DNA from: UBA2336 sp965227265
GTDB lineage: Bacteria > Bacteroidota > Bacteroidia > Cytophagales > Cyclobacteriaceae
Direction of reading: 5' to 3'
Length of the DNA: 64,000 bases
Assembly (NCBI GenBank): GCA_965227265.1
Contig: OZ245738.1
Location: forward strand, 682,001-746,000
Shown here: one piece after another, positions 17,661 through 26,673 of the stretch
How the letters are laid out: every line of letters begins with the position of its first letter
Position numbering within the stretch: position 1 is the stretch's first letter
Position numbers and translations under genes: made by a program
The notes under the pieces: model-generated
Database searches by the model: none
The model's input: the letters and a program-made list of their open reading frames with translations, nothing else
What the model was told of the DNA's origin: nothing

Positions 17661-18555
17661 GCCTGATTTGATTAATTTTTTTGGTGAACCGTTGTTCAGC
17701 AATTTTCTTTAAGGACTTTAATGGTTCCGCCACAGCCGTTTGATTGCCATAAATTGCATTATCAACTAACTTCAATGTATCTCCAAGCGAAGCATCATTT
17801 TCCATTTTAACAACTTCGCGGGTCGTTAATTTTGTGTAAGGCTTCCGCTCCAGTTGTTCGAGGTATTTTTTCCAGGTTGAAAGGGCTTGTTCAGTTTTTT
17901 CTCTTGAGAATGTTTGTGAAGCATCTTCAGACTGCTTGGAAAAGGTTTGAATAAATTGCTGATATTTTTTCTCAAGCTTTTTGATTTTGAAATAGCGAAT
18001 GATTCGTTTACCGTAAAAGATCCAGACAAGGATTGCTGCAATAATCAATACACCCAATACAATCATCAGGATGAATGTGTTGAAATCTGTAAATACCCGC
18101 TCGTACAGCGTGTTACTTTTCAACGGAAGGTTCTTTAACGAAACGGTATCAGCAGCAGGAATTTTTATCTGCTCAATAAGAAAAATACTATCGCGTGCCG
18201 ATTCAAAAGCAGTGCAATCTCTGGCCGTTGTTACATATACTGGAAGACTTAAGTATTGAGTCTTATCAATTTCAAAAGTACTTAGGTTATATACTGCGCT
18301 GTCGTAGCTGATTCCACTTGTTGTTTTTGTGGGGAAGAATTTTTTACCACCGAATTCGAACGGAGTAAACTTAAAGGTTGAATCCGGAAACAACGCCATC
18401 ACCGATTCGGGATAGCGGGCCGTCAGGTAGTATGAAACGGGTTCACCCAGCGCTATGCTATCTTTTAAAAATCCCGAGGTGACTTTTATTTCCTGCGCAG
18501 AAACGCTTACTTGAATAAGGCAAGTCAGTAAAACAATACTTCCAAATCTCAACAT
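17653..18555 (-). CDS. Bat-operon membrane protein of unknown function (BatD/DUF4381-like position)
   Basis: A 300-residue protein with an N-terminal signal peptide (cleavage near SVSAQ), a periplasmic beta-rich region of about 140 residues, one membrane helix near residues 160-182 (FILMIVLGVLIIAAILVWIF), and a cytoplasmic tail of about 115 residues containing a basic helical stretch. The layout fits the protein that lies between DUF58 and VWA genes in Bacteroidota Bat loci. It starts 8 bases after the DUF58 stop and overlaps the VWA gene. No catalytic motif is visible. Confidence 0.7.
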   Translation of the reverse strand: MLRFGSIVLLTCLIQVSVSAQEIKVTSGFLKDSIALGEPVSYYLTARYPESVMALFPDSTFKFTPFEFGGKKFFPTKTTSGISYDSAVYNLSTFEIDKTQYLSLPVYVTTARDCTAFESARDSIFLIEQIKIPAADTVSLKNLPLKSNTLYERVFTDFNTFILMIVLGVLIIAAILVWIFYGKRIIRYFKIKKLEKKYQQFIQTFSKQSEDASQTFSREKTEQALSTWKKYLEQLERKPYTKLTTREVVKMENDASLGDTLKLVDNAIYGNQTAVAEPLKSLKKIAEQRFTKKINQIRHE

Positions 18556-18563
18556 CCTTCTCC

Positions 18564-19442
18564 TTATATAGTTTTAACAGAACGATTTCTGACTTTGAAA
18601 AGACGTAAAAGCTTCGGCACGTAATCTTCTTCCGTATCCAGCGAAAGGAAATTGATTTGATGCTTGCGGCTAAAGGATTCAAGTTCTTTTTTTCGATCAC
18701 TTAATCGTTGACTTATTTTCTGGCGAAAATCGCTGAAGGAAGTATTGATCCAAATCGTCTCTTTGGTTTCCTTATCAACAACAGGCACGATGCCCAATTT
18801 GGGTAATCGTGTTTCGCGTTTATCACTTAAGTGAATAACAACCAGGTCATGTCTGCGCGCCAGCGACTTGAGATTATGCGAATAATCATCATCAATAAAA
18901 TCCGAGATCAGAATGATCACGCTTCTGCGTTTAAGCATATTCAGAACCCAGGCAAGTGCTTTATTTAAATTAGTACGTAACGATTTTGGATCGAGATTAA
19001 CAAGTCCGCTGATAATCTGGTAAGCCTGTGAAACTCCTTTTGTAGGTTTTATATAAAGCTCACGCTGATCAGAAAAACAAATCAACCCAACATGACTTGA
19101 TTCTTTAACAGCAGCAAGTGAAAGTACTCCGCAAATCTCCCGGCCTACATCAACTTTCTTCTGGCCCTCCGCTCCAATCTCTTGTGAGGCGCTCACATCC
19201 AGGATAAAGAAGACAGTCTGCTCTTTTTCTTCACGGAACGTTTTTACAAATGCTCCATGACCTTTCGCTGACACGTGCCAGTCAATGGTTCGGATATCAT
19301 CGCCATATTGGTAAGGACGAACATCGTCAAACTCGAGCCCAGTTCCCTTAAATACCGAACGAAAGTCGCCCTGCATCTGGCTATTGATGGCCTTGCGGAT
19401 CTGGATTTCATACTTTCGTAACTTCTTTAAAAGAGCCTTCAT
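18564..19442 (-). CDS. DUF58 domain protein
   Basis: A 292-residue soluble protein with the DUF58 hallmark GLEFDDVRPYQYGDDIRTID near residues 35-55, followed by a VWA-like fold with a degenerate MIDAS (LDVSAS) around residue 95. DUF58 proteins are encoded with MoxR AAA+ ATPases and VWA proteins and are thought to take part in complex assembly or metal insertion. Here it heads the operon DUF58, membrane protein, VWA; no moxR gene lies in the window, which is unusual, since moxR commonly precedes DUF58. Confidence 0.92.
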   Translation of the reverse strand: MKALLKKLRKYEIQIRKAINSQMQGDFRSVFKGTGLEFDDVRPYQYGDDIRTIDWHVSAKGHGAFVKTFREEKEQTVFFILDVSASQEIGAEGQKKVDVGREICGVLSLAAVKESSHVGLICFSDQRELYIKPTKGVSQAYQIISGLVNLDPKSLRTNLNKALAWVLNMLKRRSVIILISDFIDDDYSHNLKSLARRHDLVVIHLSDKRETRLPKLGIVPVVDKETKETIWINTSFSDFRQKISQRLSDRKKELESFSRKHQINFLSLDTEEDYVPKLLRLFKVRNRSVKTI

Positions 19443-19452
19443 GATAAGGGTT

Positions 19453-19504
19453 GGCTTCGTTTTTGTTTGTCAAGCGAAGCCGGGTTTCACCGGTTTCAAA
19501 AATA
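19453..19504 (-). promoter_or_regulatory. Promoter -7 element and leader hairpin of the Bat operon
   Basis: On the minus strand TATTTTTG (19497-19504) is an exact TAnnTTTG element about 54 bases before the DUF58 start. The leader then contains an inverted repeat, GGCTTCG (19453-19459) with CGAAGCC further upstream near 19475, which could form a stem in the mRNA just before the gene. A matching -33 TTG was not found. Confidence 0.4.
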
Positions 19505-19568
19505 AATAAATGTGACTTACTTTGCTGCTATGTTTAGAGATCAGGTAAAAATTCCCTTTGAAAGGAGA

Positions 19569-19934
19569 ATGATACGAATTATCCTGTTGGGAACCTTGAT
19601 TCTTGTCTTGGCCGCCTGTGGTAATAGCGAAAAACCGGAAGGTATTTTGACTGAGAAACAGATGGTTAATATCATGACCGAGCTTTACCTGGCAGAAGAA
19701 AAAGTAAACAAGCTCCCAATTCCGTATGATTCGGTAAAGGAAATCTTCCCCTTGTTCTCCGAAAGGGCATTTACTAAAACCGGGGTGTCGGATTCAATAT
19801 TCCGTAAATCGCTGGACTACTACATGAGCGAACCAGAAAAAATGGAAGGAATTTATACTACACTTGTAGACTCATTAAATCTGAAAGCTCAGCGTGTAGC
19901 TGCACACAAAAAAGAGGATGCTGTATCCAATTGA
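19569..19934 (+). CDS. DUF4296 lipoprotein
   Basis: A 121-residue lipoprotein from the ATG at 19569, which is preceded by AAAGGAG and opens directly into a signal peptide with lipobox LAAC (cleavage before Cys16-17); an upstream in-frame ATG at 19530 would add residues with no signal character. The MVNIMTELYLAEEKVN segment and a following helical region match DUF4296, a Bacteroidota family of unknown function with about 120 residues. Its 3' end overlaps the mutS2 start by 17 bases. Confidence 0.82.
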   Translation: MIRIILLGTLILVLAACGNSEKPEGILTEKQMVNIMTELYLAEEKVNKLPIPYDSVKEIFPLFSERAFTKTGVSDSIFRKSLDYYMSEPEKMEGIYTTLVDSLNLKAQRVAAHKKEDAVSN

Positions 19935-22287
19935 TTTTGAGGTCAGGCTTGGGTTTGATCACATCCGAAAAAAGCTGACGAATTTTTGCCTCTCTGGTTT
20001 GGGAGCTTCGCATGTTGATGAAATGCAATTCAGTGCAAATCATCCTGAAGTTTTAAGATGGCTGAAACAAGCTCTTGAGTTTAAGCATATTTTTGAAAAG
20101 GGTGAGAACTTTCCATCAAATCATTACCTGGATGCACGTGAGCTTCTTAAAAAATCTTCGCTGGAAGGAAATTATCTGGATGAGCCCGATTTTCTTCAGC
20201 TGGCATATTCTTTACAGACAATTTTGGAGAGTAAAAGTTTCTTAATTAAATCGAAAGAATTTTATCCAACCTTATTCGAGCTGACAAAGAATGTTTCCAT
20301 TGATAAGCGAATTGTAAATCAGATTCTTTCAGTTATTGATGATAATGCGCAAGTGAAAGATTCGGCAAGTCATGAATTGAGCCGAATCAGAAAAAGGCTT
20401 CGCGATGAACAAGGCAAAGTTAGGAAGCTTATTGATCAGGCCTATCGTCATGCTATTTCACAACAATGGGTTCCCGAAGGTGCGCTGCCAACCATTCGTG
20501 AAGGCAGATTAGTAATTCCGATTCTGGCGGAGCACAAACGAAGAATGAAAGGATTTATCCTGGACGAATCAGCAACCGGCCAAACCGTTTTCATGGAACC
20601 TACTGACGTGCTGGAAGCTAACAACGAACTCCGGGATCTGGAACATGCACAAAAGCGGGAAGTAATTCGGATTCTGAAAGAACTTACCAATGTGCTCAGA
20701 TTACAATTGATTGAGCTTGAAGCTGCATTTGAATTTTTAGGACAGTTAGATTTTATTCGCGCCAAAGCAAAGCTTGCACTTGACCTTCAGGCTGACATGC
20801 CTTTATTATCCGAGCAGCCAGTAATCCGGTGGATAAAGGCACGGCATCCTGTTTTGTTTTTAACACTAAAGGGCAAGCGCGAAGTTGTTCCGTTGGATGT
20901 TGATCTTTCTCAGAACGAACGCATGCTGTTAGTATCCGGCCCAAATGCCGGAGGTAAATCGGTTTGCTTAAAAACTGTGGGCATTCTGCAATACATGCTT
21001 CAATGCGGTTTGCTCGTTCCGGCTTCTCCGGATTCCCAAGCTGGAATTTTTAAAGACATTTTCATTGATATTGGAGATCAGCAATCCATTGAAAATGATT
21101 TAAGTACCTACAGCAGTCATTTAAAAAATATGGGTTTCTTTCTTGAGCATGCCGGTGAGCAATCGCTGGTGCTGATGGATGAACTTGGGGCCGGAACAGA
21201 TCCTAACTTTGGGGGCGCCATTGCAGAATCCATCCTGCATGGATTATTGAATAGAAAAGTCTGGGGTGTTGCTACAACACACTATTATAATTTAAAATTG
21301 TTCGCTGAAAATCACGCTGGCATTCGCAATGCAGCTATGCGATTTGACGAACAGAAACTTATTCCTTTATACATTCTTGATATTGGTAAACCCGGAAGTT
21401 CATTTGCGTTGGAGATCGCAGAAAAAACCGGATTGCCAAACCAGACTTTACAGGAAGCAAAAGAGTTGGTCGGCAAAGAATTAATGGGTTTTGAGTCACT
21501 GGTTCGTACACTCGAAAAGGAAAAGAATGAATTAAGTGAACGCGTTATCAGTCTTGAAAAACAGGAACGTGAGCTTAAAGCCTTGCTCTCCAAATATGAT
21601 TCGTTGACAAGCGAATTGGAATCGAGGAAGAAAGAGATTATTGATAAAGCCAAAGTTCAGGCAAATGAGTTGTTACGTGAAACCAACAAAGAGATTGAGA
21701 AAACAATCCGGCATATTCGGGAGAATCAAGCCGAGCGGAAGGAAACATTAAAAGTTCGTAAGAACTTACAGGAGCTTTCTAAAAAAATAGAACATCAGCC
21801 ACTCATCAAAAAAGAAAAAGCAATAGCAGGAGTTATAAATGTTGGCGACCGGGTTCGGATTATCGGGCAAGATGGCAGTGGAGTGGTGTTAACGGTTAAA
21901 GGCAAAAACGCCACCGTTCAATTTGGTGATCTGAAATCAACCGTAGCGATAACGCGACTCGAAAAGGTTGGTGGAAAAGCAGTTGTTGAAGTTTCAAGAA
22001 AATCAATTTCTACGGGCTTCAAGATGCATGAGAAGCAAGCTCAGTTTAATCCTACACTTGATATTCGGGGTAAGCGAGTGGAAGAGGTTCTACCGGTGCT
22101 TGAGCAATTTATTGACAATGCGATTTTATTAGGCCACGGTGAAGTAAAAATCCTCCACGGAAAAGGTGAAGGTGTCCTACGAAAAGTGGCGCGCGAACAG
22201 CTTAGGAAGTATAAGCAAGTAGCTTCCGTTGCCGATGAGCATGTTGACAGGGGTGGGGATGGGATTACAGTGGTGGTTTTAAAGTAA
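19918..22287 (+). CDS. mutS2: Endonuclease MutS2
   Basis: A 789-residue homologue of MutS that lacks the mismatch-recognition domain and has a C-terminal Smr nuclease domain. Seen: Walker A GPNAGGKS near residue 340, Walker B LVLMDELGAGTDP near 420, a charged coiled coil at about 515-625, a KOW-like beta segment (INVGDRVRIIG) near 640, and the Smr domain at about 710-789 with LDIRGKR and the HGKGEGVLR motif. MutS2 suppresses recombination in some bacteria and acts in rescue of collided ribosomes in Bacillus. It overlaps the DUF4296 gene by 17 bases. Confidence 0.95.
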   Translation: MLYPIDFEVRLGFDHIRKKLTNFCLSGLGASHVDEMQFSANHPEVLRWLKQALEFKHIFEKGENFPSNHYLDARELLKKSSLEGNYLDEPDFLQLAYSLQTILESKSFLIKSKEFYPTLFELTKNVSIDKRIVNQILSVIDDNAQVKDSASHELSRIRKRLRDEQGKVRKLIDQAYRHAISQQWVPEGALPTIREGRLVIPILAEHKRRMKGFILDESATGQTVFMEPTDVLEANNELRDLEHAQKREVIRILKELTNVLRLQLIELEAAFEFLGQLDFIRAKAKLALDLQADMPLLSEQPVIRWIKARHPVLFLTLKGKREVVPLDVDLSQNERMLLVSGPNAGGKSVCLKTVGILQYMLQCGLLVPASPDSQAGIFKDIFIDIGDQQSIENDLSTYSSHLKNMGFFLEHAGEQSLVLMDELGAGTDPNFGGAIAESILHGLLNRKVWGVATTHYYNLKLFAENHAGIRNAAMRFDEQKLIPLYILDIGKPGSSFALEIAEKTGLPNQTLQEAKELVGKELMGFESLVRTLEKEKNELSERVISLEKQERELKALLSKYDSLTSELESRKKEIIDKAKVQANELLRETNKEIEKTIRHIRENQAERKETLKVRKNLQELSKKIEHQPLIKKEKAIAGVINVGDRVRIIGQDGSGVVLTVKGKNATVQFGDLKSTVAITRLEKVGGKAVVEVSRKSISTGFKMHEKQAQFNPTLDIRGKRVEEVLPVLEQFIDNAILLGHGEVKILHGKGEGVLRKVAREQLRKYKQVASVADEHVDRGGDGITVVVLK

Positions 22288-22313
22288 AATTCTCAATCTT
22301 TTAACATGACTCT

Positions 22314-22330
22314 ATAGGAGTAACTCCTAT
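22314..22330. repeat. Short palindrome ATAGGAGT-A-ACTCCTAT
   Basis: Perfect 8-base arms around one base, in the 103-base gap between mutS2 and the fibre-like gene. A second hairpin, GTTTAGA (22357-22363) and TCTAAAC (22368-22374), lies closer to the start codon. Either could be a terminator, a leader structure or a dispersed repeat. Confidence 0.4.
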
Positions 22331-22390
22331 GCCGCACCTTCTAATTGATTTTTAAGGTTTAGATTTCTCTAAACTAAAATCCCATCAATT

Positions 22391-23554
22391 ATGAAAAAGA
22401 AAGTTTTGCTTTTACTGTTTACTGTGGTGTCTATATGTTGCTATGGTCAGAATAACACCAATACTGGCACCAATGCTGGAAATTCTGGATCAGATAATAC
22501 TTCTATTGGCTATAAAGCTGGAGATTTGGTCGAAGGAGCGTTTAACACGTTTCTGGGTTCTTATAGTGGGAAAAGTCAAGTTAATGGTACGTATAATACT
22601 TTTCTAGGTGCTTATTCAGGATATATCACGAATGATTTTTTAGCGCAGAATAATTTTTTTGGCGGTTATAAAAGTGGGTATAATAATACTTCAGGTGGAA
22701 ATAATGTTTTTATCGGAAGCAATTCTGGGATAAGCAACACAACCGGAAGTTATAACACAGCCGTTGGTAGTTATTCTACTAATTCTTCCACAGGGACATT
22801 CAATACCTATTTAGGATATTTTACCAATAAAGCAGGTAATTATAATGTTATAATTGGTGGAAAAAGTGGTGGTGAGTCTGGCCCTGGTAATGAAAATACT
22901 TTTATAGGTCACAGGACAGGATATTATAATAATGGGTCTGGTAATGTATTTATAGGTAACAGAGTTGCTTATAATGAAGCAGGGTCAAATAAACTTTACG
23001 TAGATAATTCTGATACTGCAACCCCACTTATCTACGGTGATTTCTCTGGTAATAAAGTTGGTATAAATTCTTTACCCAACACAACGCACACATTGACTGT
23101 AGGAGGAACAATTCATTCAACTGGGTTATATGTTAATGGAGTTTTGGTAAGCGGTGATCTTTCTCTATGGACAAGAAATGGAACAAATGTATTTACCCAA
23201 AGCACATCAGACAACATTGGCATTGGAACAACCTTAACCAATAATCCTAATAGTTATAAACTAGCTGTAAATGGAAAAATTGGTGCTAAAGAAGTACAAA
23301 TTGAAAATACAAGTACTACCTGGCCAGACTTTGTATTTAAGGCAGATTATAAGCTTATGAGCTTAACTGAAGTAGAAGCTTTTATACAAGTTAATGGTCA
23401 CTTGCCCGAAATTCCTTCGGAGAAACAAGTTAAGGAAGAGGGAATCAAAGTGTACGAAATGAATGCCAAACTGCTCCAGAAGATTGAAGAGCTTACGCTT
23501 TATGTAATTGAGCTAAAGAAGGAAGTTGATGCTTTAAAGAACACTAAAGAATAA
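22391..23554 (+). CDS. Secreted fibre-like protein with NTFLG..SG repeats and C-terminal coiled coil
   Basis: A 387-residue protein with a signal peptide (cleavage near CYGQ at residue 20). Residues about 25-200 are a chain of repeats of roughly 20-25 residues built on N-T-F-L/I-G-x-x-S/A-G, the left-handed beta-roll pattern of trimeric adhesin and tail-fibre heads. The C-terminus has WPDFVFKADYKLMSL, HLPEIPSEKQV, then a helical coiled coil (LLQKIEELTLYVIELKKEV) shared by many Bacteroidota fibre-like proteins, often as a trimerisation or chaperone-like end. It is 19 bases upstream of a T9SS cargo gene. By eye the codons are more AT-rich than those of the neighbours. Confidence 0.7.
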   Translation: MKKKVLLLLFTVVSICCYGQNNTNTGTNAGNSGSDNTSIGYKAGDLVEGAFNTFLGSYSGKSQVNGTYNTFLGAYSGYITNDFLAQNNFFGGYKSGYNNTSGGNNVFIGSNSGISNTTGSYNTAVGSYSTNSSTGTFNTYLGYFTNKAGNYNVIIGGKSGGESGPGNENTFIGHRTGYYNNGSGNVFIGNRVAYNEAGSNKLYVDNSDTATPLIYGDFSGNKVGINSLPNTTHTLTVGGTIHSTGLYVNGVLVSGDLSLWTRNGTNVFTQSTSDNIGIGTTLTNNPNSYKLAVNGKIGAKEVQIENTSTTWPDFVFKADYKLMSLTEVEAFIQVNGHLPEIPSEKQVKEEGIKVYEMNAKLLQKIEELTLYVIELKKEVDALKNTKE

Positions 23555-23573
23555 GGTTTTTAAATACATAATT

Positions 23574-25358
23574 ATGAAAACCTTAGTTCGATTTTCAATT
23601 GTCTGCTTTTTAAGTATGGCAATAATAGAAGCTTTTTCCCAAAATCGCTATTGGGTATTTCCGCCTAATTATATCGATTTCTATACAGGGCAAGTTTTAC
23701 CATTACCCAACACAGCTGTTCCCCCGGCAACATCGGTAAGCTTTGTTGATTTAGTAGCGGGATCAAGCACGCCTATCCCGGGTACACCCCTCAATAAGGG
23801 AACGTCTTTTGCCAGTAGTTCGGGTACAAAGAAATCTTCGAATGGATATATTTCTGACACAGGAGATTTGCAGTTTTATTTGAATAACAAAGTCTTTGTA
23901 ACGAACGGAAAAACAATTTTATATACCCCTGAATATAGTGATGACCTTCCTATTATTCCGGTGCCAGGGAAATGCGACTATTTTTTTGTTGTTGCTGATT
24001 ATGGCTCTCCGGGTACATTGAACTATAAGGAAATTTCTACATCCGGATCTTCAGTAATTGCTAAATCATTACCCATAACAGGATCCTCGGGGACAGTTGA
24101 AGATCTCAATTTTTATGCATCCACCAAAATAAGGATTAACCCTATAAGCGGTCTGCCTGAAAGTTCTTTATATCTGCTGTACGGAAGATATTTGCATGAA
24201 CTCAAAGTAACTGAATCAGGCTTTACTAGCATTCAATCAATTGATATGTTCGGTTATGGAGGAAATGAATATTTGGAAATGGAAATCTCAAATAACGAAA
24301 GATATGTGGCCTTTATTAAAAGTGAAGCTGTAGGAATTAATATTTTCATTTACGATCGCATTTTGAATGGCACAATACGGTTGTTTAATAACGACATAAA
24401 CAGTGGTAAGGCTATTGGCCTTGAGTTTAGTCCGTCTTCTGACAAATTGTTTTTTGTCCTGTCAAACGAGAATACACCGGCAAACCAGAATAAAATTGGA
24501 TTTATTGATTTAAATTCAATAACAATTCCCTCAAATCTTTTGTGGAGTCAGATCACTCTAAATAGTAATCAGATTTGGTATATGGCAAATACAAATAATT
24601 TGGGAGGATCTTTTATTGAGAATGCAGTAGATGGAAACATGTATGTTTCAAATGGTAGCAATCTGCATGGATTTGATCCGCAAAATTATTCGGCTGGGAT
24701 TATCAAATCTATTGCCTTACCCAATGTACAATCAACAACTGTGAATGGAGGTTCTTCTTCAAATTACTATTACACTTTGAATAAGCAAGTTGACAATGTT
24801 TCAACTCAAAATTTCTTTCAGATCGGCTGTATAACCAGTAGTGTGATCTCAAGCGTAACTTCTGCCAATGGTTCCCTTACACCGATTACTAAAGTTTCTC
24901 AGACAATTGAAACAGCTAACGCAGTTACCATAGCTTCAGGGACTTCCGTAACATTCAAAGCCGGAGATCAAATAGTTTTAAAACCAGGTTTTTCTGTAGA
25001 TGCAGGAGGCAATTTTAGAGGGAGACTTGAACCATGTGATGATTTTGTGATTGATTACTGTTCAGGCGGAGGCAGGATGGCAAGCCCTGACGTTATAATA
25101 GAAGCAGAATCAGAAGAAGCATTTATTAATGTTTTTCCAAATACCACTTCCGGTATTATCAATATCAAAACTGGCAATGTTGTTAAAATGATAAGCATTG
25201 AAGTTCTAACGGCAGATGGAAGGAGAGTTACAAGTCATAAACTCACCGCTGAGCATGAAGCTATAATCGACTTAAGCAATATGCCACAAGGAGTTTATAT
25301 GCTGCAAATAAAGCATCAGAAGGGTGTAGAAACGAGACGAGTAATCTTGATTAGATAG
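23574..25358 (+). CDS. T9SS type A sorting domain secreted protein
   Basis: A 594-residue protein with a signal peptide (cleavage near AFSQ at residue 23), a long beta-rich region of propeller-like character (about 60-420), a coathanger-like segment (VTFKAGDQIVLKPGFSVDAG, about 460-480) found in many T9SS cargo proteins, and a C-terminal sorting domain of about 75 residues (NVFPNTTSGIINIKT ... GVYMLQI ... RRVILIR). It should cross the outer membrane by the type IX system and be attached to or released from the surface. It probably shares a transcript with the fibre-like gene. Confidence 0.85.
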   Translation: MKTLVRFSIVCFLSMAIIEAFSQNRYWVFPPNYIDFYTGQVLPLPNTAVPPATSVSFVDLVAGSSTPIPGTPLNKGTSFASSSGTKKSSNGYISDTGDLQFYLNNKVFVTNGKTILYTPEYSDDLPIIPVPGKCDYFFVVADYGSPGTLNYKEISTSGSSVIAKSLPITGSSGTVEDLNFYASTKIRINPISGLPESSLYLLYGRYLHELKVTESGFTSIQSIDMFGYGGNEYLEMEISNNERYVAFIKSEAVGINIFIYDRILNGTIRLFNNDINSGKAIGLEFSPSSDKLFFVLSNENTPANQNKIGFIDLNSITIPSNLLWSQITLNSNQIWYMANTNNLGGSFIENAVDGNMYVSNGSNLHGFDPQNYSAGIIKSIALPNVQSTTVNGGSSSNYYYTLNKQVDNVSTQNFFQIGCITSSVISSVTSANGSLTPITKVSQTIETANAVTIASGTSVTFKAGDQIVLKPGFSVDAGGNFRGRLEPCDDFVIDYCSGGGRMASPDVIIEAESEEAFINVFPNTTSGIINIKTGNVVKMISIEVLTADGRRVTSHKLTAEHEAIIDLSNMPQGVYMLQIKHQKGVETRRVILIR

Positions 25359-25366
25359 GAGTAAAT

Positions 25367-25392
25367 AAAAAGGCCTCGAATGAGGCCTTTTT
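25367..25392. terminator. Bidirectional intrinsic terminator
   Basis: Stem AAAAAGGCCTC (25367-25377) and GAGGCCTTTTT (25382-25392) around GAAT. The A and T tracts make it usable from both strands, between the convergent T9SS cargo gene and the lipoprotein gene. Confidence 0.93.
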
Positions 25393-25411
25393 ATAAATTT
25401 AAAAGAATATC

Positions 25412-25912
25412 TTATTGGGCATTAAATGTAAATGTCCAGATTCCATTCACACTTAAAGTTCTTGCTCCAGCATAGTCACATTCAGAGCATTCAACTGTTA
25501 AAATCAACTGACCTGCGCTATTGATTTGATAAGTCATCGAAACCTGATCCTCAACACGTACAAGTTGACCCTTATCTCCGGATTGGAATGAAACAAATTC
25601 CCAAGTACCGGCTGCAGGCCAAGGACTTGGATCCGGTCTGCTGCCTTGAACGGAATACGTATAAGGCCCGTCAGGAGTCTCTGAATTAAAACCACCCCCT
25701 ATGGTTAATTTAAAATCTTCGAAATCATCTGTTCTATCGTCTCCGTTAAGGTCAGCACCCTCGGGTGTTTTTAAAACCCAGACTTTAGAAAGTTTATTTA
25801 ATTGAGTCTTTTGTTTGGGAGCATCGCTACCACCATCACCGCCACAATTGGCGAAAAACAGTGCTAGAGAAGCTATTGTGAGTAATGAGAGAGTTCTGGT
25901 CAGTAATTTCAT
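25412..25912 (-). CDS. Putative lipocalin-like lipoprotein
   Basis: A 166-residue lipoprotein: signal peptide with lipobox FANC (Cys23), then a Gly/Asp-rich linker GGDGGSD, and a beta-rich domain of about 130 residues (LSKVWVLKT ... GTWEFVSF ... GQLILTV ... SVNGIWTFTF). The order of strands and the WxL start resemble lipocalin-like domains of Bacteroidota lipoproteins, but the match is loose. A DLNGDDRTDDFED segment looks like a calcium-binding loop. Function unknown; it appears monocistronic. Confidence 0.6.
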   Translation of the reverse strand: MKLLTRTLSLLTIASLALFFANCGGDGGSDAPKQKTQLNKLSKVWVLKTPEGADLNGDDRTDDFEDFKLTIGGGFNSETPDGPYTYSVQGSRPDPSPWPAAGTWEFVSFQSGDKGQLVRVEDQVSMTYQINSAGQLILTVECSECDYAGARTLSVNGIWTFTFNAQ

Positions 25913-26028
25913 TTTATGTAAAAGCTTAGGTTTCGAATTTGCGATTAATATGTCAAAAAATCAAATAACAGTGAAAATTTGACCCGTTTTTAGGTGTTAA
26001 TCATGGTTTTAAGGGGTTTGTAACCTGC

Positions 26029-26664
26029 TTATTTGTAGCTCGCTAATGAAATTATCTCAGCACTTGCCGGATATTCATTTTTCTGGTTTGAAGCGATTAA
26101 AACAAGTGCGTTGCTTAAAACCGGATTTTTCAGATTTTCTAGATACCAGGTGAAGGCTGTTTCGTCCAGGTTAGTCCCGGGCTCATCCAGAAAAATCATT
26201 TTTGCCTCTGTAAAAAAAGCCAGCCCAAGCTTTACACGTTGCTTCATGCCGGAAGAGAAATTCGCAATCTGTTTATCCTTGCTATCAATCATGTAAAGCT
26301 TTGAAAGCATGCTTTCAATTGAAAACCCTTCTCGCGGCTTGCGTAACTTAAAATGAAAACTCAATTGCTCTTCCAGCGTTAGTTCTTCAATTAATTCTAT
26401 GTACGGAGCTGCCACAGCAACCTGACTGAAGATTTCTTCCACTGAAATATTTTTACCTGAAACTGAATATGAAATTGTTCCGGAAGATTGCGGGAGTTGT
26501 CCCCATAAAACCTGCATTAAGGTTGATTTACCAGAACCGTTCGGACCGGTAATCGCATACGTCTTTCCGGATTCAAAGGTGTGATTGAGATTTTTAAAGA
26601 TCCATTCGCGATTGTATCGCTTGGATAACTGGTTAACCTCAAGGGTCAATTGATCCGGGATCAT
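26029..26664 (-). CDS. ABC transporter ATP-binding protein
   Basis: A 211-residue single ATPase domain with Walker A GPNGSGKST near residue 40, signature FSSGMKQR near 137 and Walker B MIFLDEP near 157. It lies 9 bases downstream of lpxA on the same strand and ends the lipid A operon. No permease gene is adjacent. Such ATPases are close to CcmA/heme-exporter-like and multidrug-type subunits, and this one may work with a permease encoded elsewhere. Confidence 0.88.
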   Translation of the reverse strand: MIPDQLTLEVNQLSKRYNREWIFKNLNHTFESGKTYAITGPNGSGKSTLMQVLWGQLPQSSGTISYSVSGKNISVEEIFSQVAVAAPYIELIEELTLEEQLSFHFKLRKPREGFSIESMLSKLYMIDSKDKQIANFSSGMKQRVKLGLAFFTEAKMIFLDEPGTNLDETAFTWYLENLKNPVLSNALVLIASNQKNEYPASAEIISLASYK

Positions 26665-26673
26665 GTTAACTGA

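Noticed and set aside
22391..23554. Tail-fibre-like repeats as a sign of a prophage
   Set aside because: No other phage gene is near, the gene has a Sec signal peptide, and its partner is a T9SS cargo gene. The repeat is shared by secreted Bacteroidota proteins.
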